33,201 bases of DNA from an uncultured Succiniclasticum sp. (GTDB lineage: Bacteria; Bacillota; Negativicutes; Acidaminococcales; Acidaminococcaceae): contig CADCHY010000022.1 in the NCBI GenBank assembly GCA_902801365.1, forward strand, positions 1 through 33,201, read 5' to 3'. The notes beneath the pieces are model-generated. The model was not told where the DNA came from. It made no database searches and worked only from the letters and a program-made list of their open reading frames with translations. Within the stretch, counting starts at the first letter, position 1; each line of letters starts with the position of its first letter. A program made the position numbers and the translations under genes. Shown here piece after piece: positions 8,684-15,540 of this stretch.

Positions 8684-8711
8684 AGCCATAGCCGAAATTA
8701 CCGCTATGGCT
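8684..8711 (-). terminator. Intrinsic terminator of the TetR gene
   Basis: The stem AGCCATAGC/GCTATGGCT is followed on the minus strand by TTTTTGTTTTTTG, 44 bases after the TetR stop. Confidence 0.88.
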
Positions 8712-8754
8712 CCGGGGAATCCCGCCTTCATGGCAGGGTTTTCCATTTCACAAA

Positions 8755-9393
8755 CTAGTTTCCCAGTCCTCTCAGCAAAATCTTGAGGAACGTAACATAC
8801 TGTGAAGCAAAATCCCGGGTCCCCCGTCCCACGTCCGGAAAAATCTCTATGTGCTGGCTGCTTTTATATTCCAGGCTGGCGGGATACAAAGTCAGGGCAT
8901 AACTGCTTTCGCACTCCACGAAGTAATATGCCTGCTCCTCGGTAAACTCCGGAAACAGTTTCCGTACCAGCGCGGTCAGTTCACCGGAGGCCCGGCTCGT
9001 TTCCAGGCGGAAACGCCTGTGCATTTCAGACGAGGCGTCTTTCAGTATCACCGTATTCGTGATGCTGAACAGGGCCAGCATCCGCCGGTGCCGGAGCAGC
9101 ATTTCCGCCCAGGCATGGCAGAAGGCGTCACGGTCTGTCACAACCTCGGAAAAGGTCTTTTTGGCATCTTCGACCATCTTCCGCCGGTCCTGCAGCAGAA
9201 GGGTAAGGAAGATATCTTCTTTGCAGTGGTAATATGTGTATAGATTCAGGCGGGAAAAACTTACTTTTCTGCCGATCTGCGAGAACGTAACTTTATCATA
9301 GCCTACTTCTTCGTAAAGCGAAGCCGCGGCGTCTATGATCTGTTGTATCCTGACTTGTTTCTGTTCTTCGCTCCGCGCCCTGATAAACCCCAT
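8755..9393 (-). CDS. TetR/AcrR-family transcriptional regulator
   Basis: The 212-residue protein has the usual TetR N-terminal HTH at about residues 15-62 (IIDAAASLYEEVGYDKVTFS then IGRKVSFSRLNLYTYYHCKE) and a helical ligand-binding part after it. The core is what the family needs to bind a palindromic operator as a dimer and let go on ligand binding. Its C-terminal part (TNTVILKDASSEMHRRF, YYFVECESSYALTLYP) resembles a TetR C-terminal subtype, but I cannot name the ligand. It lies between the GlcD-type gene and the amino-acid-binding protein, all on the same strand. The two palindromes before 10326 are possible targets, though this is only inferred from closeness. No obvious palindrome was seen in its own upstream region (9394-9534). 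Confidence 0.9.
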   Translation of the reverse strand: MGFIRARSEEQKQVRIQQIIDAAASLYEEVGYDKVTFSQIGRKVSFSRLNLYTYYHCKEDIFLTLLLQDRRKMVEDAKKTFSEVVTDRDAFCHAWAEMLLRHRRMLALFSITNTVILKDASSEMHRRFRLETSRASGELTALVRKLFPEFTEEQAYYFVECESSYALTLYPASLEYKSSQHIEIFPDVGRGTRDFASQYVTFLKILLRGLGN

Positions 9394-9534
9394 AGCTTTA
9401 TCTTCTCCATTGGTTTTTTTATTATTTTACCATATCTTGTTTTGCTTTTGGTGTTTTTATTTATAAAGGTTCACTGACAAAACAGATGTAACAGAACCGC
9501 GGGGGTTCCGTTTTGGCAGGTCCCGTCCTATGTC

Positions 9535-10326
9535 TTACAGAAGTTTGCCGAAATAATTGTTCTTCATCTGATAATATGCCGCGTCCTCCCGGTATTTCTG
9601 CAGGCCCGTATTCAGCCTGTCCGCCAGTTCCCTGTTGCCTTTGGCGATGGCAATGCCGGTGCGGGTGTCTGTATCATCCTGCAGTTCCGCAACGATGCTC
9701 AGCCTGCCTTTGTAGAAATTGGTGATATAAAAACGCGCGGTGTAATTATCCAGGATGGCAAAGTCGGCTTTTTTATCTGCAATCATCTTTAATGCTTCTT
9801 CCGCTCCGCCGCATTCAATGACGGTGCCGGAATACTGCCCGGCCTGTTTTACGTGGATGCTGCCGGCTTCCGCCGCGATGCGTTTGCCTTTCAGGGCGCC
9901 TTCGCTGCGGATTGCCGCGTCAGAGGAACCGACCGCCACGTTGGCGCTGACAAGATAGGGCTGTGTGAAGTCAACTTCTTTCTTACGCTCCTCCGTCATC
10001 GTCAGGCAGGAGATCACCGCGTCCACCTTGCCGTCCTTCAGGGACATCAGCAGTTTACCGAACTCCATATCCACGAATTCCACCCTGGTGTAGCCTGCTT
10101 CTCTGGCCACGCCCTGCATAAGTTCGATATCAAACCCGATGAACGTTTTGGACGCTTCCTGATAATACTCAAAGGGAGGGTAGTTCGCATTGGTACCCAC
10201 CCGCAGCACTTTTTCCGCGGCAGCCTGCTGACCGGCGGGCGACTCCGCTTTTTTTGCTCCGCCGCCGCAGCCCGCAACGGCAAGCAGACAAATCATTGTT
10301 AATACAAAGCACATTATTTTTTTCAT
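9535..10326 (-). CDS. Amino-acid ABC transporter substrate-binding lipoprotein (orphan)
   Basis: The 263-residue protein is a family-3 solute-binding protein. It starts with a lipoprotein signal peptide; the lipobox is LAVAGC with C20 as the lipidated residue, followed by a Gly-rich linker. The SBP core is clear: VLRVGTNANYPPFEYYQ, FIGFDIELMQGVARE, DAVISCLTMTEERKKEVDFT, GKRIAAEAGSIHV and YTARFYITN. It should bind a polar or charged amino acid and deliver it to an ABC permease, but no permease or ATPase gene is in the window, so it is an orphan binding protein or works with a distant transporter. The promoter has two matching 25-bp palindromes, so the gene is probably strongly controlled by a dimeric repressor. 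Confidence 0.9.
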   Translation of the reverse strand: MKKIMCFVLTMICLLAVAGCGGGAKKAESPAGQQAAAEKVLRVGTNANYPPFEYYQEASKTFIGFDIELMQGVAREAGYTRVEFVDMEFGKLLMSLKDGKVDAVISCLTMTEERKKEVDFTQPYLVSANVAVGSSDAAIRSEGALKGKRIAAEAGSIHVKQAGQYSGTVIECGGAEEALKMIADKKADFAILDNYTARFYITNFYKGRLSIVAELQDDTDTRTGIAIAKGNRELADRLNTGLQKYREDAAYYQMKNNYFGKLL

Positions 10327-10424
10327 GGCTTATCCTCCTTCTGTCTGCCTGAAGCTGCAGACGCCGCTGTTTCCTGTTTTCCGGCAACACCGGTTAAACC
10401 GGCGTCGTGTTTAAAGAGAAACCG

Positions 10425-10449
10425 AATAAGCAACAGGTTGTTGCTTATT
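10425..10449. promoter_or_regulatory. Palindromic operator 1 (downstream of -10)
   Basis: A perfect 11-bp inverted repeat, AATAAGCAACA and its reverse complement, around a 3-base centre. It lies just downstream of the -10 box of the SBP promoter, where a bound protein would block transcription. Confidence 0.7.
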
Positions 10450-10459
10450 GTTCGCGGTA

Positions 10460-10488
10460 ATCATATCATAAAAACAGATAAGTTACAA
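10460..10488 (-). promoter_or_regulatory. Promoter of the amino-acid-binding protein gene
   Basis: On the minus strand TTGTAA (10483-10488) and TATGAT (10460-10465) are 17 bases apart. The -35 lies inside operator 2 and operator 1 lies just after the -10. The leader would be about 125 bases long. Confidence 0.6.
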
Positions 10489-10501
10489 CATGTTGCTTAT
10501 C
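10477..10501. promoter_or_regulatory. Palindromic operator 2 (covers -35)
   Basis: A 25-bp imperfect palindrome with half-sites GATAAGTTACA and TGTTGCTTATC, the same length and centre spacing as operator 1. The centres are 52 bp apart, about five DNA turns, which would place two dimers on one DNA face. Confidence 0.7.
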
Positions 10502-10567
10502 TTTTTTGAGACGGTTTACAAAAATTATGATTTTTTATGGTAAAAATCTGCGCGGTAAACACAAAAA

Positions 10568-10595
10568 AACAGCCGCAGAAAATTCCACGGCTGTT
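10568..10595 (-). terminator. Dispersed terminator element, copy 3
   Basis: The stem AACAGCCG..GAA/TTC..CGGCTGTT with a short loop, followed on the minus strand by TTTTTTTGTG. It serves the remnant symporter gene at 10682-10955. No further gene was seen between 10327 and 10681. Confidence 0.85.
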
Positions 10596-10681
10596 AAGTG
10601 AAAAAACGATTTTAACTTTTATTTCGGCAATGCAAAAGTCAGCTCATATGCCTGTTTAACCGGTACGTGCCGGTTCGGTCT

Positions 10682-10955
10682 TCACTCTTTCTCCTGCTCC
10701 GTTTCCTCCCTGCCGGAAAGATAGTTCGCCGCCAGGGATCCCGAAATGTTGTGCCATACGCTGAAGATTGCGCCGGAAATCCGCTGCGCGAAGGGTTGTG
10801 CCCATGCCGAACATGACGATTCCCAGCAAAAGGGCCACGTGCGGCGCGATTCCGGCAAACGTCTGAGGCGCGGCCAGGGCTGCCCCGGCCATCAAAATGA
10901 CCAGTACGGCCATGTATTTTGACACGAAGTCCCCGATCCGTTCCAAAACTTTCAT
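10682..10955 (-). pseudogene. Bile acid:sodium symporter (BASS) family gene with internal deletion
   Basis: The first about 60 residues are a good BASS N-terminus: FVSKYMAVLVILMAGAALAA, then VALLLGIVMFGMGTTLRAADF. A full BASS transporter has about 320 residues. After the ADF block the frame in use turns to nonsense, but the next frame reads GAIFSVWHNISGSLAANYL..., which is the typical BASS C-terminus, ending at a stop at 10682-10684. So both ends of the gene remain and roughly 200 codons between them are gone; the join is around 10770-10780 (ttccggcgc). The join also shifts the frame. The intact ATG has an AAGGAG site and an upstream promoter-like TATAAT. The product cannot be a working transporter, although a 99-residue membrane peptide might still be made. 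Confidence 0.8.
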
Positions 10956-11190
10956 AATGACTCCTTCTTACCGTGCCCCCGTTGGAATTTTCCGTAACAG
11001 GACCGCTCCAACATAATTATATCCAACATAATTATAATTGAAATATATTTTATTATATCATACGTTGCCAAAACAAGGAAAAGCATCCCTTTTTTACCGG
11101 GACGCGCGTTGCTGATTACTAACAAAACAGCGGCAACAATTCTCCCGACGCATCTCCCGCAAAGGACCTTCCAATATTCTTTCCGGAGTC

Positions 11191-11219
11191 TTGACACAGG
11201 GAACACGGGATACTATGCT
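11191..11219 (+). promoter_or_regulatory. Promoter of the flavoprotein operon
   Basis: A perfect TTGACA (11191-11196), 17 bases, then TATGCT (11214-11219), which runs into TATAAT at 11218-11223. It fixes the start of the first gene downstream, at the GTG at 11256. Confidence 0.8.
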
Positions 11220-11255
11220 ATAATTGTAAGAAAATTCTTTAAGAGGTGCGCGGCC

Positions 11256-11960
11256 GTGGGAACGTATGAGGAAAACGAAAAAAAGGTTCAAACCATTTTA
11301 GAACGGGGCGTCGGAATCCTGGCCCGGAATTACGGCGTGCGGAAGCTGGATGCAGGCGATTTTTCCGCCCCGGTAACGCTCAACACGCAGTTCCGCATCG
11401 CCCATTATGAAATCGAAAACGTGGGGCACCTGATGACGATGTATACGGAAAACAATCCGCAGCTGCTGATGGCTACGTATACGCTGACCCCCTATTATAA
11501 AAAACTGCCCCTGATCAGTTCCGATTTTATTTTCAACGGGGACGGCGGCATGTTCCTGATCGAGATTTATGAACTGGTCAAAAACAGGGAAGCGGCCCCC
11601 TTCCAGGCATGGATCCGGAAGTACGCGGAGCGCTTCCGGGTTTTGGCGGAAATTGAGAACATCCCAACGGAGCCCTGCTTCTATGACCCGGTCCGCCCGG
11701 TTTATGTATGTAAAAAGAGATTCCCCGGCCGGGACCAGGATGCTATTCAAAATCTGATTGACGTTATGAAAATTTTTATTGCACAGGAAAAATCGGAGAA
11801 ACGGCTGGAAAAAGCGGACGCGGCGGAACAGGAAGCGATCCAGCGGAAATTTGTGGATGACCTGATCGACCAGAACGGTGTTTCCACACGGGTCTGGGTG
11901 AAAGAACACGGCGCGGACTACGTACGAAGATTTTTCCATGAGATATTTTTCGGCGTATAG
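11256..11960 (+). CDS. Unknown protein, first gene of the flavoprotein operon
   Basis: I start this 235-residue protein at GTG 11256: AGAGGTG lies 8 bases upstream and the promoter ends just before, so the longer open frame from 11109 cannot be right. I do not recognise the family. The sequence is a soluble, charged protein of alternating helix and strand (VGILARNYGVRKLDAGDFSA, RIAHYEIENVGHLMTMYTEN, SSDFIFNGDGGMFLIEIYEL). The C-terminal part is strongly helical and charged (EKSEKRLEKADAAEQEAIQ), probably coiled coil, and ends VRRFFHEIFFGV. No signal peptide, no membrane segment, no metal-binding cluster. It is 14 bases from the next gene and so surely in its operon; it may act in the same pathway or stabilise or regulate the flavoproteins. 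That is inference from position only. Confidence 0.75.
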   Translation: MGTYEENEKKVQTILERGVGILARNYGVRKLDAGDFSAPVTLNTQFRIAHYEIENVGHLMTMYTENNPQLLMATYTLTPYYKKLPLISSDFIFNGDGGMFLIEIYELVKNREAAPFQAWIRKYAERFRVLAEIENIPTEPCFYDPVRPVYVCKKRFPGRDQDAIQNLIDVMKIFIAQEKSEKRLEKADAAEQEAIQRKFVDDLIDQNGVSTRVWVKEHGADYVRRFFHEIFFGV

Positions 11961-11974
11961 GAAAGGAGGAGCCG

Positions 11975-13258
11975 ATGAAAAAAGACATCGTGATCGTGGG
12001 CGCGGGCCCCGCCGGCCTGATGGCGGCGCTGAAGCTGGCGGAACGGGGCATAACGCCCACCGTAATTGAGATGAAGAACAACATGGATAAGCTCAACAGG
12101 GCCTGCTCCATGCAGTTTATCATCGACGACGAATACGAAGCGGATGTCCTTAAGGTCGAAGGGCAGAAGCTGGTCTTTACGAAATGCGGGCTGGAGGTTC
12201 CGTATACCGGGAAACTGGTTCCGCTTTACAATAAGTATTATCATTCTCCCAAGGATCATATCATCCGCTTTACGAGGAATGACGGGAAGGATCCTTTTTC
12301 CTATAAGTTTGACAAGCAGTTTTTATTAAAGAACCTCTTTGACGCCTGCGCCGCGAAGGGCGTCGAGTTCATGATGGGAACTCTGGTCCTCGGTGGAAAG
12401 GACAAGGGGGACGGGGTGGAGCTTACCCTCCGGCAAAAAGGGAAAAAGCTTGCCCTGACCTGCGATAAGCTGCTCATTGCCGAGGGTGTGAACGCATCGG
12501 TCTGCGGCAAATTTGGTTTGAATAAGCAGCGCCTGGGACAGGCCGGGGACAAAGTGCTCGATATGGGCATGGCCTACAGCATGAAATACCTCATGGAAGG
12601 AATTACAGGGGTTGAGAACAACAGCTGGAACCTGTACTACGGCAACGCGTACCATTCCCGGACGGCCTGCATCATCGGCCCCAGCCTGGAGGGGGACGGC
12701 ATCTTTGAAGTGACCATTACCGGTTCCCCGGGCCTGATGCCAAAGAAGATTTTTGAAGAATTCACCACCGCGAGCCCCATGGCCAAACATTTCAAAAACG
12801 CGAAGCTGATCAAGAAAAACGGCTGCGGGCTGAAACCTTTCATGGCCATGAAAGAGCCCTGCCGCGGCAATGTCATGGCCATCGGCGACTGCGCCGCCAT
12901 GGTCGAAGTGGAAACCCAGGGGGGCCTCCTGTGCGGATACCGGGCCGCGAAGGCCGTGGCGGAAGAACTGGAAGGCAGGGACGGTTTCGCGGCGTATACG
13001 AAATGGTGGCAGGATTCCTTTGAATTTAACAGCGACGATTACATGGAAGTGAGCAAGGGCTACGCGCTGGCCTTCGTCTATACGGACGATGAGCTGGATT
13101 ATCTTTTCTCCCTCTGCGAAGGGCATAACCTGCACGGCACCTACAGCCAGTACCTGACCCCGAAGCTGATCTGGGACTGCATCCGCCTTTCTTCGGAAAA
13201 GATTAAGACGGAGCGTCCGGAAATCTATGCGAAGATGCATATGATGGGACAAGTTTAA
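11975..13258 (+). CDS. FixC/geranylgeranyl-reductase-like flavoprotein (paralogue 1)
   Basis: The 427-residue protein is an FAD-dependent oxidoreductase of the FixC / geranylgeranyl-reductase / ETF-QO-like group. The N-terminus is the FAD Rossmann fold (DIVIVGAGPAGLMAALKLAE), a second contact is MAIGDCAAMVEVETQGG near residue 310, where the usual motif is GD followed by small residues. The sequence NRACSMQF (about residues 41-48) matches NRACSAQF in the paralogue at 13571 and takes the place of the family's Cys-Gly-Gly segment, so this Cys may be catalytic or structural. The gene starts with GGAGGAG right before ATG. It lacks an iron-sulphur domain, but a ferredoxin is encoded next door. The reaction is unknown; reduction of an unsaturated or quinone-like substrate is likely for the family. 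Confidence 0.85.
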   Translation: MKKDIVIVGAGPAGLMAALKLAERGITPTVIEMKNNMDKLNRACSMQFIIDDEYEADVLKVEGQKLVFTKCGLEVPYTGKLVPLYNKYYHSPKDHIIRFTRNDGKDPFSYKFDKQFLLKNLFDACAAKGVEFMMGTLVLGGKDKGDGVELTLRQKGKKLALTCDKLLIAEGVNASVCGKFGLNKQRLGQAGDKVLDMGMAYSMKYLMEGITGVENNSWNLYYGNAYHSRTACIIGPSLEGDGIFEVTITGSPGLMPKKIFEEFTTASPMAKHFKNAKLIKKNGCGLKPFMAMKEPCRGNVMAIGDCAAMVEVETQGGLLCGYRAAKAVAEELEGRDGFAAYTKWWQDSFEFNSDDYMEVSKGYALAFVYTDDELDYLFSLCEGHNLHGTYSQYLTPKLIWDCIRLSSEKIKTERPEIYAKMHMMGQV

Positions 13259-13272
13259 TCACGAAAACAAAG

Positions 13273-13377
13273 ATTTATGTAATGACCTGAAATTTTTGCG
13301 ATGAACGATGATTTATAAAATGAACGCAGATTTTACGTTGGACAACGATTTATGTGATGACCGAGGAGGAATTTACG
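13273..13377 (+). repeat. Three imperfect 37-38 bp tandem repeats before the ferredoxin gene
   Basis: The motif ATTTATgtaATGAcc begins at 13273, 13311 and 13348. The third copy carries the GAGGAGG ribosome site and ends at the ferredoxin ATG. The copies are diverged. They fill most of the 119-base gap between genes; no other feature was seen there. Confidence 0.5.
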
Positions 13378-13560
13378 ATGGCTCATGTTATCTCTGATGA
13401 ATGTGTCGGCTGCGGCACCTGCGCGACCTTCTGCCCGGTGGGGGCGATTTCCCAGGGGGAAGACGGTTATTACGATGTAGACCCCGCTGCCTGTGTGGAC
13501 TGCGGAAGCTGCGAAAAAGCCTGCCCTGTCCAGGCCATCGCGGCGGAAGAGAAAGGTTGA
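13378..13560 (+). CDS. Small 2[4Fe-4S] ferredoxin
   Basis: The 60-residue protein is a bacterial-type ferredoxin with two complete cluster motifs: CVGCGTCATFCP and CVDCGSCEKACP. Each has the C-x2-C-x2-C-x3-C-P order, so two [4Fe-4S] clusters are expected. The start at 13378 (MAHVISDE) has GAGGAGG ten bases upstream; an upstream in-frame ATG (13354) has no ribosome site. It lies between two paralogous flavoproteins and overlaps neither; it is likely their electron donor or acceptor, much as FixX serves FixC in the FixABCX system. No etfAB/fixAB genes are nearby, so the partner is not known. Confidence 0.93.
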   Translation: MAHVISDECVGCGTCATFCPVGAISQGEDGYYDVDPAACVDCGSCEKACPVQAIAAEEKG

Positions 13561-13570
13561 GGGCGCGGCC

Positions 13571-14854
13571 ATGATGAAAGATCTTCTGATCGTGGGCGCG
13601 GGTCCCGCCGGACTCCTGGCAGGGTATACCGCCGCGCAAAAAGGCCTGCACGTAACCATCGTCGATATGAAGCGGGATATCACGACAGTCAACCGGGCCT
13701 GTTCCGCCCAGTTCGTGCTGGACGAGGGATATGAGGGGGAAACGCTGAAGACCGGGGACGGGAAACTGGCCTTCACAAAGAATGGGTTTGAGGTTCCATA
13801 CCGGGGAAAACTGGTCCCGATCCTTCATAACTACATGTATTCCCCGAAGGGTCACCGGGTCGCCTTTGAATATGAAGACCTGCGCCCCACGGCGCTCAAG
13901 TTCGATAAAAAAGAACTTTTGCGCGGCCTTTTGGAACAGTGCGAAAAGGCGGGCGTTGAGATCCGCGCCAATACCATGGCCCTCAAAGGCCGGGACAATG
14001 GGAAATCCGTCGTCCTGACCCTGCGCGGAGACCGGAGCCAATATGAACTGGAGGCGAAAAAACTGGTCATCGCGGAGGGCGTGAACCGCAGGCTCACGTC
14101 CATCTTCGGCCTGAATAAAGGCTATCAGTGCATGGGCATCCCTCTCACCTGCGAATACACGCTGGAAGGAACGGAGGGCATCCCCCACAACAGCTGGATC
14201 CAGTATTACGGTGATGTCTATCATCCGTTCATGGAAATCATGGTGGGCGAAAGCACCGAAAGCGATGACGCCCTGGAGTTTACCGTTATGGGGCTGGGGG
14301 ACATGAGACCTGCCGCCTTTTTCGAAAAACTGGTAAAAGACAGCCCCCTGACGCCGAACCTCCGGAATGCCCGGATCGTCCAGCGCAAGGGCTGCGGCTG
14401 CTGTAACTATCTGTCCCTTTCCAAGCCGTATCACGGCAACGTGCTGGCCATCGGCGACAGCGCGGCCCATATCGAGGTCATCAACCAGGGCGCCATGATG
14501 TGCGGGTATCACGCGGGGAATGCCGTCGCGGAGGAACTGAACGGCAGGAACGGGTTCGAAGCGTACGCGAAATGGTGGAACGCCGCCTTTGAATTTAACT
14601 GTGAAGAGCCCATGGAGCAGTTAAAACTGTACGGCGCCCTCAGCATCAAGCGGACCCTGGCGGACGATGAGATCGATTATCTCTTCTCCATGCTGGCGGG
14701 TGAAAAACATTGCGGGCACTTCAACCAGTATGAAGTTCCCAAAAATTTCTGGACGGACGTCCTGAAACACGATGCTGAGATCCGGAAAGACCGTCCCGCG
14801 CTTTATGACAAGCTGGCGTCTATAAGAGCTTACAAGGAGCAGGGAAAGTTTTAA
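13571..14854 (+). CDS. FixC/geranylgeranyl-reductase-like flavoprotein (paralogue 2)
   Basis: The 427-428 residue protein is clearly a paralogue of the one at 11975 along its full length. It has the FAD fold DLLIVGAGPAGLLAGYTAAQ, the NRACSAQF segment, the shared FEVPYRGKLVP block and the second FAD contact AIGDSAAHIEVINQGAMMCG. A CGCCNY segment near residue 279 (paralogue: CGLKPF) adds Cys residues not found in the other copy; these might bind metal or form a redox pair. Two ATGs (13571, 13574) follow a GAGGG site; either may be used. It begins 10 bases after the ferredoxin stop and is the last gene of the operon. Function is inferred only at family level. Confidence 0.87.
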   Translation: MMKDLLIVGAGPAGLLAGYTAAQKGLHVTIVDMKRDITTVNRACSAQFVLDEGYEGETLKTGDGKLAFTKNGFEVPYRGKLVPILHNYMYSPKGHRVAFEYEDLRPTALKFDKKELLRGLLEQCEKAGVEIRANTMALKGRDNGKSVVLTLRGDRSQYELEAKKLVIAEGVNRRLTSIFGLNKGYQCMGIPLTCEYTLEGTEGIPHNSWIQYYGDVYHPFMEIMVGESTESDDALEFTVMGLGDMRPAAFFEKLVKDSPLTPNLRNARIVQRKGCGCCNYLSLSKPYHGNVLAIGDSAAHIEVINQGAMMCGYHAGNAVAEELNGRNGFEAYAKWWNAAFEFNCEEPMEQLKLYGALSIKRTLADDEIDYLFSMLAGEKHCGHFNQYEVPKNFWTDVLKHDAEIRKDRPALYDKLASIRAYKEQGKF

Positions 14855-14880
14855 AAAAGAATTGAATATAATTATAAAAA

Positions 14881-14919
14881 CACAGCGCGGTCTGCATTTG
14901 TTTTGCAAGCCGCGCTGTG
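14881..14919 (-). terminator. Strong terminator hairpin, minus strand
   Basis: A 16-bp stem CACAGCGCGG..TGCA/TGCA..CCGCGCTGTG; on the minus strand TTTTTATAATT follows. On the plus strand no T-run follows, so it may only weakly stop the flavoprotein operon. Almost the same hairpin ends the kup gene at 24429. Confidence 0.8.
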
Positions 14920-15019
14920 TGCGTTAGGATACGAATTACGCTCATTCCCCACGTTCAATTACTTACGTTCATTCCTTACGCTTTTTTCTTCCTGATTTTT
15001 TCTTCCATTAAGTAAGGCA

Positions 15020-15118
15020 TTAGGCCGCCGCGTTCGGGCATTCCACGGGAATCATGTCCACGTTGATGTAGTTGCGGTAAAAGATCTGGGCGTAGTCCAT
15101 GGCCAGATTCCCCCTCTG
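15020..15118 (-). pseudogene. Remnant of a LeuD-like dehydratase small subunit
   Basis: A short minus-strand frame reads LAMDYAQIFYRNYINVD then MIPVECPNAAA and stops at 15020-15022. It closely follows the pattern of the 3-isopropylmalate dehydratase small subunit (family: ARIFYRNAINIGLP..ECP). The rest of that protein is absent. The frame can be read back to about 15139 but without likeness further up. I take it as a decayed gene piece. The other sequence from 14920 to 15225 holds nothing I recognise. Confidence 0.5.
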
Positions 15119-15225
15119 CAAAAAGTTTTTATTGTTTTTTACCCTGTTTAACGTGAAACGTCACTCATCCAAAACCTGAATAAACCATTTCATAGCCTTT
15201 TCGTTGCTGCAAGCTATAAGTTTTC

Positions 15226-15540
15226 TCAACAAAAAACCGTCTGCACAAGCGCCATGTACAGTATCGTTCCTGCCAGAATGCTGAGCAGCGAATTCCGTTT
15301 CCAAGCCTGTGCGCCTGCGACACAGGCGACAGCTGTCAGTTCCGGAATGCCGGAAAGATGGCCTGAAGGGGAAATATCTTTCAGGCAAAAAACCACCAAC
15401 ATGCCAATAATTGCCTGCGGAAGCACCTTTCCGAGATACAATATATATTGAGGCGTATGCTTTCTGAACAAGAGAAACGGAAGGAAGCGAAGCAATATGG
15501 TCACGATTGCCATTACCGCAATAAGAAGAGAAGCTTTCAT
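15226..15540 (-). CDS. azlD: AzlD-type branched-chain amino-acid export subunit
   Basis: This 104-residue protein has four hydrophobic segments and the AzlD family pattern: MKASLLIAVMAIVTILLRFL at the start, then LGKVLPQAIIGMLVVFCLKD and LLSILAGTILYMALVQTVF. With AzlC it forms the two-part exporter of branched-chain amino acids or analogues in the inner membrane (family knowledge: B. subtilis AzlCD, E. coli YgaZH). The start is the ATG at 15540, which overlaps the azlC stop as ATGA, so the genes are translationally coupled. A longer frame to 15696 lies within azlC and is not the gene. The LeuD remnant downstream is curious, as LeuD makes leucine, but may be chance. Confidence 0.9.
   Translation of the reverse strand: MKASLLIAVMAIVTILLRFLPFLLFRKHTPQYILYLGKVLPQAIIGMLVVFCLKDISPSGHLSGIPELTAVACVAGAQAWKRNSLLSILAGTILYMALVQTVFC

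Noticed and set aside
11109..11255. Longer N-terminus for the first gene of the flavoprotein operon
   Set aside because: The TTGACA/TATGCT promoter lies inside this stretch, so it is not in the mRNA.
12326..14512. Long minus-strand open frames opposite the flavoproteins
   Set aside because: They lack ribosome sites and known motifs; the plus-strand genes have FAD folds and operon spacing.
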